64,000 bases of DNA from Platanthera guangdongensis (GCA_039583875.1 CM077158.1:118851900-118915899); one strand, 5' to 3'. Positions 32,252-44,828 are shown, counted from the first letter of the stretch. A program made the numbers and translations. Notes: generated by a model from the sequence alone, not told the origin.

Positions 32252-34438
32252 TGTAACACCCCCCTATCCGTCGCATAGCATATAGCAGTAGGTCCGGCCG
32301 GGGCCCGACGCCATATACCACAGACAGACCGGGTGGTTACTCAATGGAAACCATCCAACTAATCCAACGTCCTACACAGAGCATTCTAGCGGAAGCAATT
32401 TATAAGTTGCAAATAAGAACCCAGCACAAAGAGCACGAATGTCCAACTAATATACCAAATAGTAATGTAGTACATACACAAGTACTGGCCTTAAGGCCTT
32501 ACAAAATTGTTTACTTGATATTACATGATTTACAAACCATGGCACGCAGGCCGGTCATACATGAATAAAAGTAGTAAACACTCCAATTAGGCCTTCGAGG
32601 GCCGGCTTCGCAATTTGGGCTTTAGCACGCTATTGACCGCTTGGTCCAGCAGCACCTGCAAGCAACAAAACCACCGCACGTTGGCAAACAAAGGCAACGG
32701 TCAGCAATGCTGACCAAATTATAACGATCCCGCCCCCAACTCGGGGCGGCGATGCTCCTTCCCTGCATTTTTATTGGCATAACCAAGAAGTATATAAATG
32801 CATTGCATCACAGGCATTGACACACATGGACACACACCCCGTGCTCTCCGGGCACATTCTCGGTGATCAAAGTCTAAGCTCGTTAACTCACCACCATCTC
32901 TAGGACGGCAATCTCTCATGAGCAATTTGGTCTTTTAGGCAGATGTTACGACACTTTAATGTCATCAACAGCCTATGTCATGACACTTTAATATCATCGA
33001 CAACAAGACCCGACCTCTATGCCCTCGGCATAAAGCAGGAACGGTTTCACTCAACCCGTTGCTCACTTGCCATGACATTTTAATATCATCGGCATGAGTT
33101 AAGTTTCCCTGAAGCCCGTGAATCGAAGGTACAATATTACATAACCCAGTTATGTACAAGTTGGCTCCTAGGCCCACAAGTTGGCAAGATCACGCATCTG
33201 CCCAGTTTTCCGGGTGCACCTTTGGGTTAATCCCCAAGGCTCCCTTTTGCAATCTACAACGTAGAAAACCCGAAAAACAACCAATCGCACGGAGTCTTCT
33301 CCGGCATTTTTGCAATGCAACATCACCGATCCAGACCAACATGTCCGGGTAGGCATCACACATCATGCCTATGTCCGTTCTTGAAAACGGACTCTAAACA
33401 ACGGGTACTTTACATATCTACCCGAAGGAACACCTCCAACTCACCGCAAACTGGCGAGAGCGGGCTTCCTATGCAAATAAGGAGAGCTTCACATGCTCAA
33501 GAAGAGAATCGTTACCCTAGCGTTCTTCCTTGGCGCCATGGGAAAGTAAGTGGATGAAAAGCACCGCACTCTCATTGCCTTCGTAGATCCGAAGTCGGCT
33601 CGCGATTTGGAGCTTCGAAGCTCCTCCAATGGCCAGATCTAGCTTCTTTTTCTTCCTTTGCTCTCACATCTCTCTTGACTTAGAAAGAGAACCACTCAAG
33701 TAAGAATGAGGGTTTCAAAGGCCCAATCCCGGATAAATCCCAGTAGGAGCAACCCCCAACCATCGGATCCCAAATTAAAGAAACGAACGACCTTGATTCG
33801 GGCCTGAAATATACAATCTGGACCGAACACGGCCTGACACACGCCCGTGTCCATTGCTGTGTCCCTCATTCGGCGTCAAAATCGACGCGCCTGGAACAAC
33901 ACACAGGTATCCAACACGCCCGTGTTCAACCTGACACGCCCATGTTCCAACTGACACGGTCGTGTGGTCGGCCGTGTGCCCCCATCGACACAGCCCTAAA
34001 AGAACCCGAGACACACACGGGTTCTTGGACACGCCTGTGTCCTAACCCATATCTACTCGAACACGCCTGGGCTCTAGGCCGTGTTCACGGTCTCGACACT
34101 TCGTCAAGTGAAGTTCGTCGACCACCGGACACGGCCTTGGACACGCCCGTGTCCTAGGCTGTGTGTCTTGTCTCGACACTTTGTCGAGCGAAATTCATCG
34201 ACTCCCCGGGCCGATCGTCGACACGGGCCCGACACGCCCTGAGATACGCCCTTGTCTCATGCCATGTTCTCTTCTCGACGACCGTCGACTCCAAAATCAT
34301 CGACCTCTCGACCAAATCGTCAACTCCAGCCTGACACGCCCTGGGACACGCCCGTGTCCCAGGCCATGTGCCTCCTGCTAGATTCCAAGTCTGGCCCAAA
34401 ACGTCACCCGTCGCTCTTTTGAGTTTCGGGGCGTTACA
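32252..34438 (-). repeat. 3' LTR of G
   Basis: 2187 bp. On the plus strand it runs from TGTAACACCCCCC to GGGGCGTTACA. The U3 end, on the right, carries a CACGCCCGTGTC array and TCGTCGACTC sites. ORFs of 60-80 codons inside it occur in both LTRs but look like chance. Confidence 0.95.
33835..34405 (-). repeat. CACGCCCGTGTC and TCGTCGACTC array in G 3' LTR
   Basis: About 15 copies of CACGCCCGTGTC or variants, mixed with TCGTCGACT/TCGTCGACC. The best hairpin has arms CCTGGGACAC (34340-34349) and GTGTCCCAGG (34354-34363) with loop GCCC. Confidence 0.88.
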
Positions 34439-34501
34439 ACTCTCCCCCTCTTAAAAGAATTTCGTCCACGAAATTATATAAAGGAAAGACAAATACGAAA
34501 A
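34439..34501 (-). other. Polypurine tract and short spacer of G
   Basis: On the minus strand CTTTTAAGAGGGGGAGAGT abuts the 3' LTR. Confidence 0.8.
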
Positions 34502-37500
34502 TTAAATTGTACCTGATCGGAACAACTCCGGATACTCATCAAGCATAGTCTGCTCTTGTTCCCAAGAGAGCTCCTCACGACCGCAATTGTCCCATCAGAT
34601 CTTGATAATCCTGATCGCTTTATTGCATAGCCGCTTGACCTCCGAGTCCTCAATCTGCACGGGCTTGAATTTTGTCGTCAACCCACTATCCACCGGCACT
34701 TGATCAACCGCGATCACTTGCGAAGGCTCTTGCACCGCCTTCCGTAGCACTGAAATATGGAATATATCTTGTAAACCACTAAGCTCCACTGAAAGCTTCA
34801 ACCGATAGGCTGCTTCACCAACCCGCTCCAAAACTTCAAACGGCCCAAGGTACCTCAGGCTTAGCTTTTTCAATCACCGCACCCGCGAGACACCCTTGAA
34901 CGGCTTGATCTTTAAGTACACATAATTGCCCATAGCGAACTCCATGTTACTGTGCTTGGCATTATAGTACTTCGCTTGCCGGTCCTGAGCGATAAGCAAC
35001 CTCTCCCGAATGGTACGAACCAAAGACGTAGCATTTTCCACCTCTTGGAGCTTGTACAACTTTGACTCACCCGTTTCTAACCAAGACAACGACGTGCGAC
35101 ATTTTCTACCATATAGGGCCTCAAAGGGAACCATTTGAATGCTCGCTTGGTAGCTATTATTGTACGCAAACTCCACCAAATAAAGATGGTCTTCCCATTG
35201 CTTTCCAAAGTCCAATACACACATGCGGAGCATGTATTCCATAGTTCTATTGACCCTCTCGATCTGCCCATCCATTTGTGGATGGAAGGCTGTGCTGAAT
35301 TTCAACTTTGTTCCCAACATTTGCTGCACAAGCCTCCAATCATTGGATGTGAACCGCCCATCTCGGTCACTCACGATGCTGCGAGGCACACCATGAAGCC
35401 GTACAATGTTATCCACACACAGTTTTGCCAACTTCTCCACCGGATCATCCTTCCTATGCGGAATGAAATGCGACACCTTCGTTAGCCGATCTACGACCAC
35501 CCAAATTGCGTCGTTCCCCTTTTGTGACCTTGGCAAACCGTGCACAAAGTCCATAGAGATGTCGTCGAATTTCCACTCCGAAATTGGCAAGGACTTAAGA
35601 AATCCTCCCGGCTTTTGGCATTCCGCCTTCACCAAGCCGCAAGTTTGGCACTTCGCTACGTAGAGCGCCACATCTTTCTTCAAACCCGGCAACCAAAACA
35701 GTTTCTTTACATCGCTGTACATCTTCGTGCTCCCCGGGTGAATCGAGTACTTGGTATGGTGTGCCTCGTACAACAATTCCACCCGCAAATTGCCCACACT
35801 TGGGACGCACAGACGACCATCTTTCCAAAGCAATCCGTCCTCCACAACGAATTGGGAATTTGACCCATCCAGAGACTCTACCATGAACTGCTTCATATGG
35901 ACATCCAAATCCAAAGCCTACCTAATCCGATCAGCTAGGTCATATTGAACTTCAGTCCAATTCAGTACTGCTTCAGCACTTGCTTCCTTATCTACACAAA
36001 CAATCTCCAACGCCTTCAACTCCCGAACCAACCGCTCATCATGCACAGATAGCCAATTGGTTTGAGCTGGGGCACGGCGACTCAATGCGTCCGCAACCAC
36101 ATTACCTTTACCAGGCACGTAGTGGATCTTTAATATATAGTCCCCCAGTAACTCCATCCATCTACGCTGCCGCATATTCAGATCTTTCTGATCAATCAGA
36201 TACTTCAGGCTCTTGTGATCGGTCTAGATATCAATCTTCACACCGTACAAATAGTGTCTCCATAGATTCAAGGAAAAAATCACGGCCTCTAACTCCAAGT
36301 CATGGACCGGATAATTCCTTTCGTGCACTTTTAGCTGTCTCGAGCCATAGGTTATCACACTTCCGTGTTGTAGTAGAACGCAACCCAAGCCGCTGCCCGA
36401 AGCATCGCTGTAAATCTCATAGCCTTCGGTCCCACATGGCGAACTCAGCACAGGCGCCGTGGTCAACCGACATTTCAACTCCTCAAAAGATCGCGCGCAC
36501 TCCGGCGTCCAAAAGAACTTCTGCTCCTTCCTCGTCAAAGTAGTGAGAGTTAACGCTATCCGCGAGAAGTTATCTACGAAGCGCCTATAATAGCCGTCAA
36601 GCCCCAGAAAGCTCCGGACTTCCGCTACCGTAGAAAGCTCAGGACACTCCCGTATCGCAACAATCTTCGCCAAATCCACTGCAATACCTTCCCCATCATT
36701 ATATGACCGAGGAACACCACGGAGGACAACCAAAACTCGCACTTCGAGAACTTGGCATACAGCTGATTCCTCCTTAGCGTCTCCAAAACCAAATGAAGAT
36801 GCTTGAAGTGATCTTCCTCACTCTGCGAGTACACCAAAATATCGTCGATGATGACGATCACAAAATGGTCCAAGTACTCCCTGAAAGTCTTGTTCATCAA
36901 ATCCATGAACACTGACGGCGCATTGGTCAGCTCAAATGGCATGACCGTAAACTTGTAATGCTCGTATCTCGTACTGAATGCTGTCTTCGGGATATCACTC
37001 TCCCTTATTCGCAGCTGATAGTACCCGGACTTGAGATCCAGCTTTAAGTGCACCGTCGACCCGACCAACTGATCAAAAAGATCATCGATCCGGGGGATCG
37101 GGTACTTGTTCTTTTTCGTCAACTTGTTGAGCTCCCGATAATCAATACATAACCTCAAGCTTCCGTCCTTCTTCTTAATAAAGAGGACCTGTGCCCTCCA
37201 AGGCGAAGAACTTGGGCGCACATACCCTTGCTCCAACAACTCTTGTAGTAGAACCTTCAGCTCCGCCATTTCCTTAGGCGCTAGCCGATATGGAGATCGT
37301 GACACAGGATTTGCACCTGGCACTAACTCAATCGTGAAATCTATCTCCCGCTGTGGCGGTGCTCCAGGAAGATCTCTAGGGAACACATCAGGGTACTCCG
37401 ATACCACTGAAATACAATCCAACGCAGGCTTTGGCTTTGCAACCTCCACTAGTGTAAAGAATAGTTCTGCACTGGCACGAACCGCCTTCACCACCTGAAG

Positions 37501-37872
37501 AGCAGACATCAACGTCTTGCTCGACCCCTTCAAGCTCGTAAAAGTCATCTCATGACTTGCTCCCAACTTGACTTCCTTGCGACCGCAGTCAATATAGGAT
37601 TGCTGCTCTGAGAGCTAGTCCATGCCAAATATAACGTCGAACTCCACCAACGGAAGTAACGACGGCTGCAGATCGAACTCTTGATTCCCAATGCGAATCT
37701 TAACACCGCAGCTTCTATCTGCGCGCATCGAACACCCATTGGGCAACAACACATCCAACTTATCCTTCGCCATCGAAGAAGGGACTCCGATGCGTGATAT
37801 AAATCCTTCGGACAAGAAGGAGTGTGAAGCTCCCGTATCGAAGAGTGCTCTTGCCGGATTTTCACAAATCAA
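34502..37872 (-). pseudogene. pol: Pol of G (PR-RT-RH-IN-chromodomain), broken
   Basis: Gypsy order. Protease has LFDTGASHSFLS. RT has [20 protein letters not shown] and [11 protein letters not shown]. RNase H begins [12 protein letters not shown]. Integrase has a zinc region H-x-HP...CQTCG, then D in SMDFVHGLP, D in SDRDGRFTS and E in IERVNRTME. After integrase comes LGPFEVLERVGEAAY and a C-terminal piece, with WDNCGREELSWEQE beyond a stop, that resembles the chromodomain of Tekay elements. Breaks are TAG at 37615-37617, 36224-36226 and 35918-35920, TGA at 34874-34876 and just before 34595, and a frameshift near 36700. Most stops fit C-to-T changes of Gln, Arg or Trp codons. Confidence 0.92.
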
Positions 37873-37959
37873 AACAAATCCTAAACAAGCATTGGTAAGG
37901 TAATATGTTCATAACAAGTATTTAAAGAAATTAACTTGCTATAAATTAAACCGTACCAG

Positions 37960-39102
37960 TCACCACATCCGCCTATTTGATGGCCTCCTGTTGGCCAAGA
38001 TTATACACCCTTGGTTGGGACGGAGCATAATGGGACGCGGTCGACTCCACCGCCTTGCCCTTTTCTTCATTGTTGCTCCCAGCTTTCTTTCGGACTTAGG
38101 ACGTCCGCTCCGGCACTCACGAGCATAATGCGCCGGCTTCCCACAGTTGTAACATGTGCCCAGGATCCAACCCGTAGTCGCCCTAGAAGCACCAGCAGAG
38201 GGGGCTGGACCCGATGTCCTAGCTTTCTTATTCCACTTCCAAAACACAGACTTTGAGGAGTTTGGCACTCTGAACTCCGACTTCTTATCAGCCAAGCTTT
38301 TCTTTGCTTGTACATTCTTCATGTCCTTCTCCAAGGACCGGGCCGTGTTGACCAAGGTCAAGAAACCCTGCGTCATCGGCCCCGAGAGTACTAACCTCAA
38401 CTCATCTCTCAACCCTTCATAGAATCGATTCGTCTTACGCTCCTCATTCGCAATGGTGGAGCTAGTATATCGACTCAAACGAGTAAACTCATGGAGATAT
38501 TCATCCACGCTACTTTCCCCTTGTACCAACTTCAGAAACTCGTTCTCCATTGAAATCCTATGAGTAGAAGGGAGGTACCTAGCCAAGAACAATCTCGAGA
38601 ACTCCTCCATCGAGACATTAACAAGTTGTCTACCTCTCAAAAGATGCAACTCTAATCCTTCCCACCACATTCTCGCTTCACCGTCCAGAAGGAACGTAGC
38701 AATGGTGGTCATTTGCCACTCCTCCGTCTCCGTTGCTATCATGACTCTCTTCACCCTGGAGAGCCAGTCTTCAGCTTGAGATGGGGTTCCAAACCCCGAG
38801 AATACCGGAGGATTAAAGCTCATGACATGCTTAAGCTGTCTCTCAGTTGCCCTCCTTGGCACCACCGGTTCCTCTACTACCTATTACACTCTCCTCGGCT
38901 CAGCCGCTTGGAGCGGTACCTGCTCCATCGCAGGGGCGGGCTGCTGCGTTTGCCTTGCAGGCTGCGCATTAATCATGGCCAACACTGCTTCAGCCACCAA
39001 TCGTATGGTCTCAGCCGATAGAGGTGTTGCAGGAGCTTCATTAGGTGCATTGCTATCCTCAGAAACTCGACATTCCGACGGCCCAGCACCACTTCTGGTC
39101 AC
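37960..39102 (-). pseudogene. gag: Gag of G, nearly intact
   Basis: The N-terminal piece MTRSGAGPSE... is followed by two adjacent stops near 38880 (TAA TAG). The same frame then runs 301 codons without a break. Those carry the gypsy Gag core (FSGFGTPSQAEDWL, WWEGLELH, YLHEFTRLSRY) and a CCHC knuckle, CYNCGKPAHYAREC. The protein would form the particle shell. Removing Gln codons by C-to-T would explain both stops. Confidence 0.88.
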
Positions 39103-39308
39103 ATATAGTGGTACAAAACACCATTAATCGACCAAAAAAAATTGCAAACAGTAATTATAGGAACACGCAGGTTCCCCAAACACGTGTATGTTCATTCCTA
39201 AGTGGACATTCATGGGTTCTTTTACTGTTATAACGATGACGCACACACATGTGCTCACCACCCCTTAAAAAGAATTCATCCACGAATGCATTTTAAGCCC
39301 AACCAAAA
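39103..39308 (-). other. Leader of G (no gene seen)
   Basis: Untranslated leader between primer-binding site and gag. I see nothing else in it. Confidence 0.6.
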
Positions 39309-39327
39309 CCAGTAGTCTGATACCAAA
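39309..39327 (-). other. Primer-binding site of G
   Basis: On the minus strand TTTGGTATCAGACTACTGG follows the LTR end, an initiator-Met type site. Confidence 0.8.
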
Positions 39328-39328
39328 T

Positions 39329-41514
39329 TGTAACACCCCCCTATCCGTCGCATAAAATATAGCAGTAGGTCCGGCCGGGGCCCGACCCCATATACCACAG
39401 ACAGACCGGGTGGCTACTCAATGGAAACCATCCAACTAATCCAACGTCCTACACAGAGCATTCTAGCGGACGCAATTTATAACTTGCAATTAAGAACCCA
39501 ACACAAAGAGTACGAATGTCCACTAATATACCAAATAGGAATGTAGTACATACACAAGTACTGGCCTTAAGGCCTTACAAAATTGTTTACTTGATATTAC
39601 ATGATTTACAAACCATGGCACGCAGGCCGGTCATACATGAATAAAAGCAGTAAACACTCCAATTAGGGCTTCGAGGGTCGGCTTCACAATTTGGGCTTTA
39701 TCCCGCTATTGACCGCTTGGTCCAGCAGCACCTACAAGCAACAAAACCACCGCACGGTGGCAAATAAAGGCAACGGTCAGCAATGCTGACCAAATTATAA
39801 CGATCGCGCCCCCAACTTGGGGAGGCGATGCTCCTTCCCTGCATTTTTATTAGCATAACCAAGCAGTATATAAATGCATTGCATCACAGGCATTGGCATG
39901 CACGGCCACACGCCCCGTGCTCTCAGGGCACATTCTCAGTGATCACAGTCTAAGCCCGTTAACTCACCACCATCTCCAGGACGGCAATCTCTCGTGAGAA
40001 ATTTGGTCTTTTAGGCAGATGTTACGACACTTTAATGTCATCAACATCCTCTGTCACGACACTTTAATATCATCGACAGCAAGACCCGACCTCTATGCCC
40101 TCGGCATAAAGTAGGAATGGTTCCACTCAACCTGTTGCTCACTTGCCACGACATTTTAATATCATCGACACGAGTTAAGTTTCCCCGAAGCCAGTGAATC
40201 GAAGGTACAATATTACATAACCCAGTTATGTACAAGTTGGCTCCTAGGCCCACAAGTTGGCAAGATCATGCATCTTCCCAGTTTTTCGGGTGCACCTTTG
40301 GGTTAATCCCCAAGGCTCCCTGTTGCAATATACCACGTAGAAAACCCGAAAAACAACCAATCGCACGGAGTCTTCTCCGGCATTTATGCAATGCAACATC
40401 ACCTATCCAGACCAACATGTCCGGGTAGGCTTCACACATCATGCCTATGTCCGTTCTCGAATACAGACTCTAAACAACGGGTACTTTACATATCTACCCG
40501 AAGGAACGCCTCCAACACACTGCAAACTCGCGAGAGTGGGCTTCCTATGCAAAGAAGGAGAGCTTCACATGCTCAAGAAGAGAATCGTTACCCTAGCGTT
40601 CTTCCTTGGCGCCATGGGAAAGTAAGCGGATGAAAAGCACCGCACTCTCTTTGCCTCCGTAGATCCGAAGTCGGCTCGTGATTTGGAGATTCGAAGCTCC
40701 TCCAATGGCCGGATCTAGCTTCTTCTTCTTCCTTTGCTCTCACCTCTCTCTTGACTTGTAAAGAGCACCACTCAAGTAAGAATGAGGGTTTCAAAGGCCC
40801 AATCCCGGGTATATCCCAGTAGGAGCAACCCCCAACCGTCGGATCCCAAATTAATGAAATGAACGGCCTTGATTCGGGCCTGAAATGTACAATCTGGACC
40901 AAACACGGCCTGGCACATGCCCGTGTACAGGGCCGTGTCCCTCATTCATCGTCAAAATTGACGCGCCTGGAACAACACACGGGCATCCAACACGCCCGTG
41001 TTCGACCTGACACGCCCGTGTTCCAGCTGACACGGCCGTGTGGTCGGCCATCTGCCCCCATCGACACAGCCCGAAAACAACCCGAGACTCACACGGGTTC
41101 TTGGACACGCCCGTGTCCTAACCCGTGTCTACTCGAACATGCCTGGGCTCTAGGCCGTGTTCATGGTCTCAACACTTCGTCGAGTGAAGTTCGTCGACCA
41201 CCCGACACGGCCTTGGACACGCCCGTGTCCTAGTCCGTGTGCCTTGTCTCGACACTTTGTCGAGTGAAATTCGTCGACTCCCCGGGCCGATCGTCGACAC
41301 GGTCTCGACACGCCCTGAGACACGCCCGTGTCTTAGGCCGTGTTCTCTGCTCGACGACCATCGACTCCAAAATTGTCGAGCTCTCGACCAAATCGTTGAC
41401 TCCAGCCTGACACGCCCTGGGACACGCCCGTGTCCTAGGACGTGTGCCTCCTGCCAGATTCCAAATCTGGCACAAAACATCACCCGTCGCTCTTTTGAGT
41501 TTCAGGGCATTACA
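39329..41514 (-). repeat. 5' LTR of G
   Basis: 2186 bp, the partner of 32252-34438, with the array at 40910-41460. Confidence 0.95.
40910..41460 (-). repeat. CACGCCCGTGTC and TCGTCGACTC array in G 5' LTR
   Basis: Counterpart of 33835-34405. Site-by-site differences are mostly at CpG positions. Confidence 0.88.
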
Positions 41515-42495
41515 GAGGACATACCTATGGATTTTGTGAGTTACTTGCCGAGATTGCAAAGCCGAAATGTTGTTGTTTGGGTTATCGTTGACCATTTGAC
41601 AAATGTGTCACACTTCATTCCGAACAAGAGGGACAATTCAGTGGAAAAGTTGGCAAAGCTTTCTGTTAAAAATATAGTTTGATTGCACGGTGTGCTACGT
41701 ATCATCATAAGTGACCGAGACATGCATTTTACCTTGAATGATTGATGGATAACCAGCCAACTATTGGGTACCAATATGAAGTTTTGCACGTCCTTTCATC
41801 CACTAATGGATGGACAAACTGAAAGGGTAAATAAGACAATGGAGGATATGCTTCGCATGTGTACCATGGATTTCGGGAAGAGGTAGGAGGACCATCTCTA
41901 TATGATGGAGTTCGCCTATAACAATAGCTACCAAACAAGTATTAAAATGGAACCTTTCGAGGCCCTATATGGTAGGAAGTGTCATACTTCGTTGGCTAAA
42001 GGAAGGTAGATTTATAAAAGCATAAAGATGTCGAAGATGCTACTTTAACGATACAATTAGTTCGAGAGAGACTGTTGATTGCTCAGGTTAGGCAAGCAAC
42101 GTACAATAATACTAAGCACCAAAACATTAAGTTTGCGGTTGGGGATTTGGTTTATCTAAAGATCAATCCATTCAAAGGTATATCCTTGATTTGATGCAAG
42201 CTGAGTCCGAGATACTGTGGCCCATTAGAAATTGTTGAATGGATTTGTGAAGCTACCTACCGGCTTGCTGTTTTAGTAGAGCTAAGTGGTTTGCATGATG
42301 AGTTTCACATATCGGTGCCGCGGAAGGTGGTGCAAAAGCCTACCCAAGCGGTTTATAAGAATCATGTGTCAGTCGATTGTGGGTTAACAATAAAAGTCAA
42401 ACCCATTCGATCAAAGACATAAAGGTCATCTAGTTGCGGAACAAAGCAATCAGGATAGTCAATGGCTGTAGGGACAACTGTGGGGATGAGGAACT
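41515..42495 (+). pseudogene. Integrase and C-terminus of F, second part
   Basis: Continues after G with DIPMDFVSYLPRLQSRN and VIVDHLTNVSHFIPNKRD, then SDRDMHF, HPLMDGQTERVNKTME and the C-terminal region (KINPFKGI, YCGPLEIVEWICEATY). It then reaches a run like the chromodomain end of G. Several stops and shifts are present. H begins at 42496. Confidence 0.8.
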
Positions 42496-44157
42496 TGTCC
42501 AATCTTGAGGCATCCTTAGATGGGGGTGGGAGGGGGGGGGGGGGTGAATAAGGGCAAACTATAAGTTTTTAAATTAACAAAATACTTAGCCAAATTATTC
42601 TATAATCAAGAAAGCTTTGTCTCAATGAATATTTTAACAAAACACTTTGAAATTTATGAACAAACAAAATGCATGTTTTGAAGGGTTGGCCCTTGGATGT
42701 TACCCTTTTCTCAAAGAAAATTTCTCTGACCTTGCTGGTGCAGATGAAGCTGGCACCTGCTATCTTGCTATTGATGATGGAGATATAAGTAGCTAACTTT
42801 TGTTGAGCTTTTAGACCCGCTGATTTGAACTTAGTTCTTCAGCCTCTGCAACAATGGCGAGGAATAAGATGAGGGCAAACTGTCATTTCCAAAAGCTATT
42901 TTCTCTTCCTCGATCTCTGACTTTTATTATTAGCCCATCAATAGCTCTTTTGACCCATAGGCACTACTGAAATTGACAACTACAACTTTGCTTTTGCTCT
43001 AATTATAGTGCTGAAGGCACACAACTACATTTGTCGCTTACTGTAGCTTTCCCCAAACAAATTTGAATTATGTTGACTTGTTGACTTTGCTGATGTCACC
43101 ATCTATGAACTTAGCCAAAATCAAACATCTTTAGTATAGGCATTGAGTGAGTAAGCACCACTCAATGCCAAAACACTTAGATGGCATTTTTTCACCATGC
43201 ATTGAGTGAGCAAACTTCACTTAATGCCAAAACACTTAGAAAACATTCTCTATCATTAGGTGTTGAGTGAGCAACCTTCACTTAATGCCAAAATACTTAG
43301 AAATGTTTTCTGTCTCTAGGCATTGAAAGCATTGAGTCCACTCAATGCATTTTTCCTTAGAAAATATTCCCGCTACATGGGCATTGAGAGCGTTGAGTGT
43401 GTCTTCATCACTCAATGCCTTTTGGCTTAGCCAAACATTCTTTTACTTGGCGTTGAGTGAGCCTTCGTCACTCAACACCATAATATTTAGACAGAATTTG
43501 TCACTTGGCGTTTAGTGAGTAAGATTCACTCAATGACAAATTACTTAACAAATAATATTCTGTTATCTGGCATTGCATGAGTAAGGTACACACAACACAT
43601 TTGGGCTTAGCCAAATTTCTGTGAAATCACAGTATCTGACCGACAAAGGTTAAGTAACTCTTTTTATCACATGGTGTTGATGGAGTAAGCTTCACTCAAT
43701 GCATGTGGACTTAGTCAAATATTTACACAGATTTTCTGTGGCTTTGACTGACTGTGCAATACTCAATGATTTAGATGTTATGGCATTGAGTGAGTGGACT
43801 TCACTCAGTGCCTGTGGATTTTAGCCATATTTCAGCCAGTTTCTCCTTATGCTTTGACTGCCTCAGCCTGGCTCACAACTTTTTGTTGTATGGCATTGAG
43901 TGAGTAGACTACACTCAACGCCTGTGGACTTAGTTACTTTCTGCCTGTTTCTTCTTAGGCCCTGACAGGTTAAGCATTACTCACAACTTTAAGCTGTGTG
44001 GCAGTGAGTGAGTAGACTACACTCAACTCCTGTGGACTTAGCCACATTTCTTGCTATCCAACATCTTTCCTTACCTCTAGCGTTGAGTGAGCTTGCTCCA
44101 CTCAATGCCTATGGACTTAGCTGCTTTTCAAACTTTGTCAACTGCTCCTTGGCATCG
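42496..44157 (-). mobile_element. 3' end of copia-type LTR element H
   Basis: The minus-strand LTR end starts here at TGTCCAATC. A run of 13 G followed by GTGAATAAGG corresponds to the C-tract hairpin of SIRE LTRs, and a palindrome array fills 43100-44157. No coding part is visible. It is cut by I at 44158. Family assignment rests on LTR layout only. Confidence 0.6.
43120..44150 (-). repeat. GCATTGAGTG / CACTCAATGC hairpin array (H LTR)
   Basis: About 12 inverted pairs, usually separated by 7-12 bases and often followed by a CTTAG-containing spacer. The best has arms GGCATTGAGTG (43139-43149) and CACTCAATGCC (43159-43169). Confidence 0.9.
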
Positions 44158-44828
44158 TGAAAGTTATTTAACTTAAGGTTAGCTAATCACCTGGGGGTGA
44201 TTAGGTCTTTGAAAATTTCTTAGTCTATGTGCTATTTTATTTTTATATGATCTTGTGCTTGTCCTTATAACCTGCAATATAAAATAAAAACAAACAACAC
44301 AACCAAGCTCATAGTTGTTTATAATGTTTCCCTAATTGGGTACATCCATTTTCCTCCTACCTGTCCAACTATTTTGTTGGACTAGGCACACACTCCACCA
44401 AAATGCTCCTCAAACCTTACACCTATGGCCCCCGGCTTTACACTCATGTTCTCGTCAGAACCAAACCTCAGAACTACAAAGGTTCCTACCTCAGAGCCCT
44501 CCAGTGCTCCTAAATTGAAGGGAGAAGAATAATAATAACAAAACAAGAGGGATAGACCGCCACATACCTCAATTCTCTATGTTTTTGGACTTTTTAGCAC
44601 ACCATGCCGCAGATCGGTCGATAAGAACTCCTAACAATTAAATTCTGAAAGATTTTGGGCAAATACGAGGGTTAGGGCAACTCGCTCCAATTCCAAAACT
44701 CCGTAAAAACAAAAGAACTCACCACACATAGGAAGACGTCATCAAGAGTAGTCCAAATCTCTACTCCAACGACGATCTCCTACGCCTGAGCTCTGGTGGC
44801 TGCGGATGGAAAGCTTCTTGAAAGAATG
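44158..44828 (-). mobile_element. 3' end of copia-type LTR element I
   Basis: It starts TGAAAGTTATTTAAC, like the B and J LTR ends (TGAAAG). A short hairpin CTAATCAC/GTGATTAG with a G-rich loop (44183-44204) and TTGGGTACATCCATTTTCC at 44337 follow in the order seen in other SIRE LTRs. It is cut by J at 44829. Confidence 0.6.

Larger units (their letters stand above)
32252..41514 (-). mobile_element. Full-length Tekay/Del-type chromovirus G
   Basis: 9.26 kb with 2.19-kb LTRs (TGTAAC...GTTACA), a primer-binding site, gag, protease, RT, RNase H, integrase and a chromodomain-like C-terminus. It is inserted in the integrase gene of its relative F. The LTRs differ at a few percent of sites by eye. 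The coding region has several stops and one frameshift. Confidence 0.93.
28063..42495 (+). mobile_element. Old Tekay/Del-type gypsy element F, split by G
   Basis: It contains a 5' LTR remnant, a degenerate primer-binding site, gag, protease, RT, RNase H and the first part of integrase. After G it resumes with the rest of integrase and the C-terminus. It is the same family as G but with many stops and frameshifts. M lies in its 5' LTR and H near the end of its pol, so its own ends are outside the window. Confidence 0.8.

Noticed and set aside
32719..34399. Small ORFs in the G LTRs (repeated near 40041-41595)
   Set aside because: Present in both LTRs only because these are copies; in array or leader sequence, with no domain.
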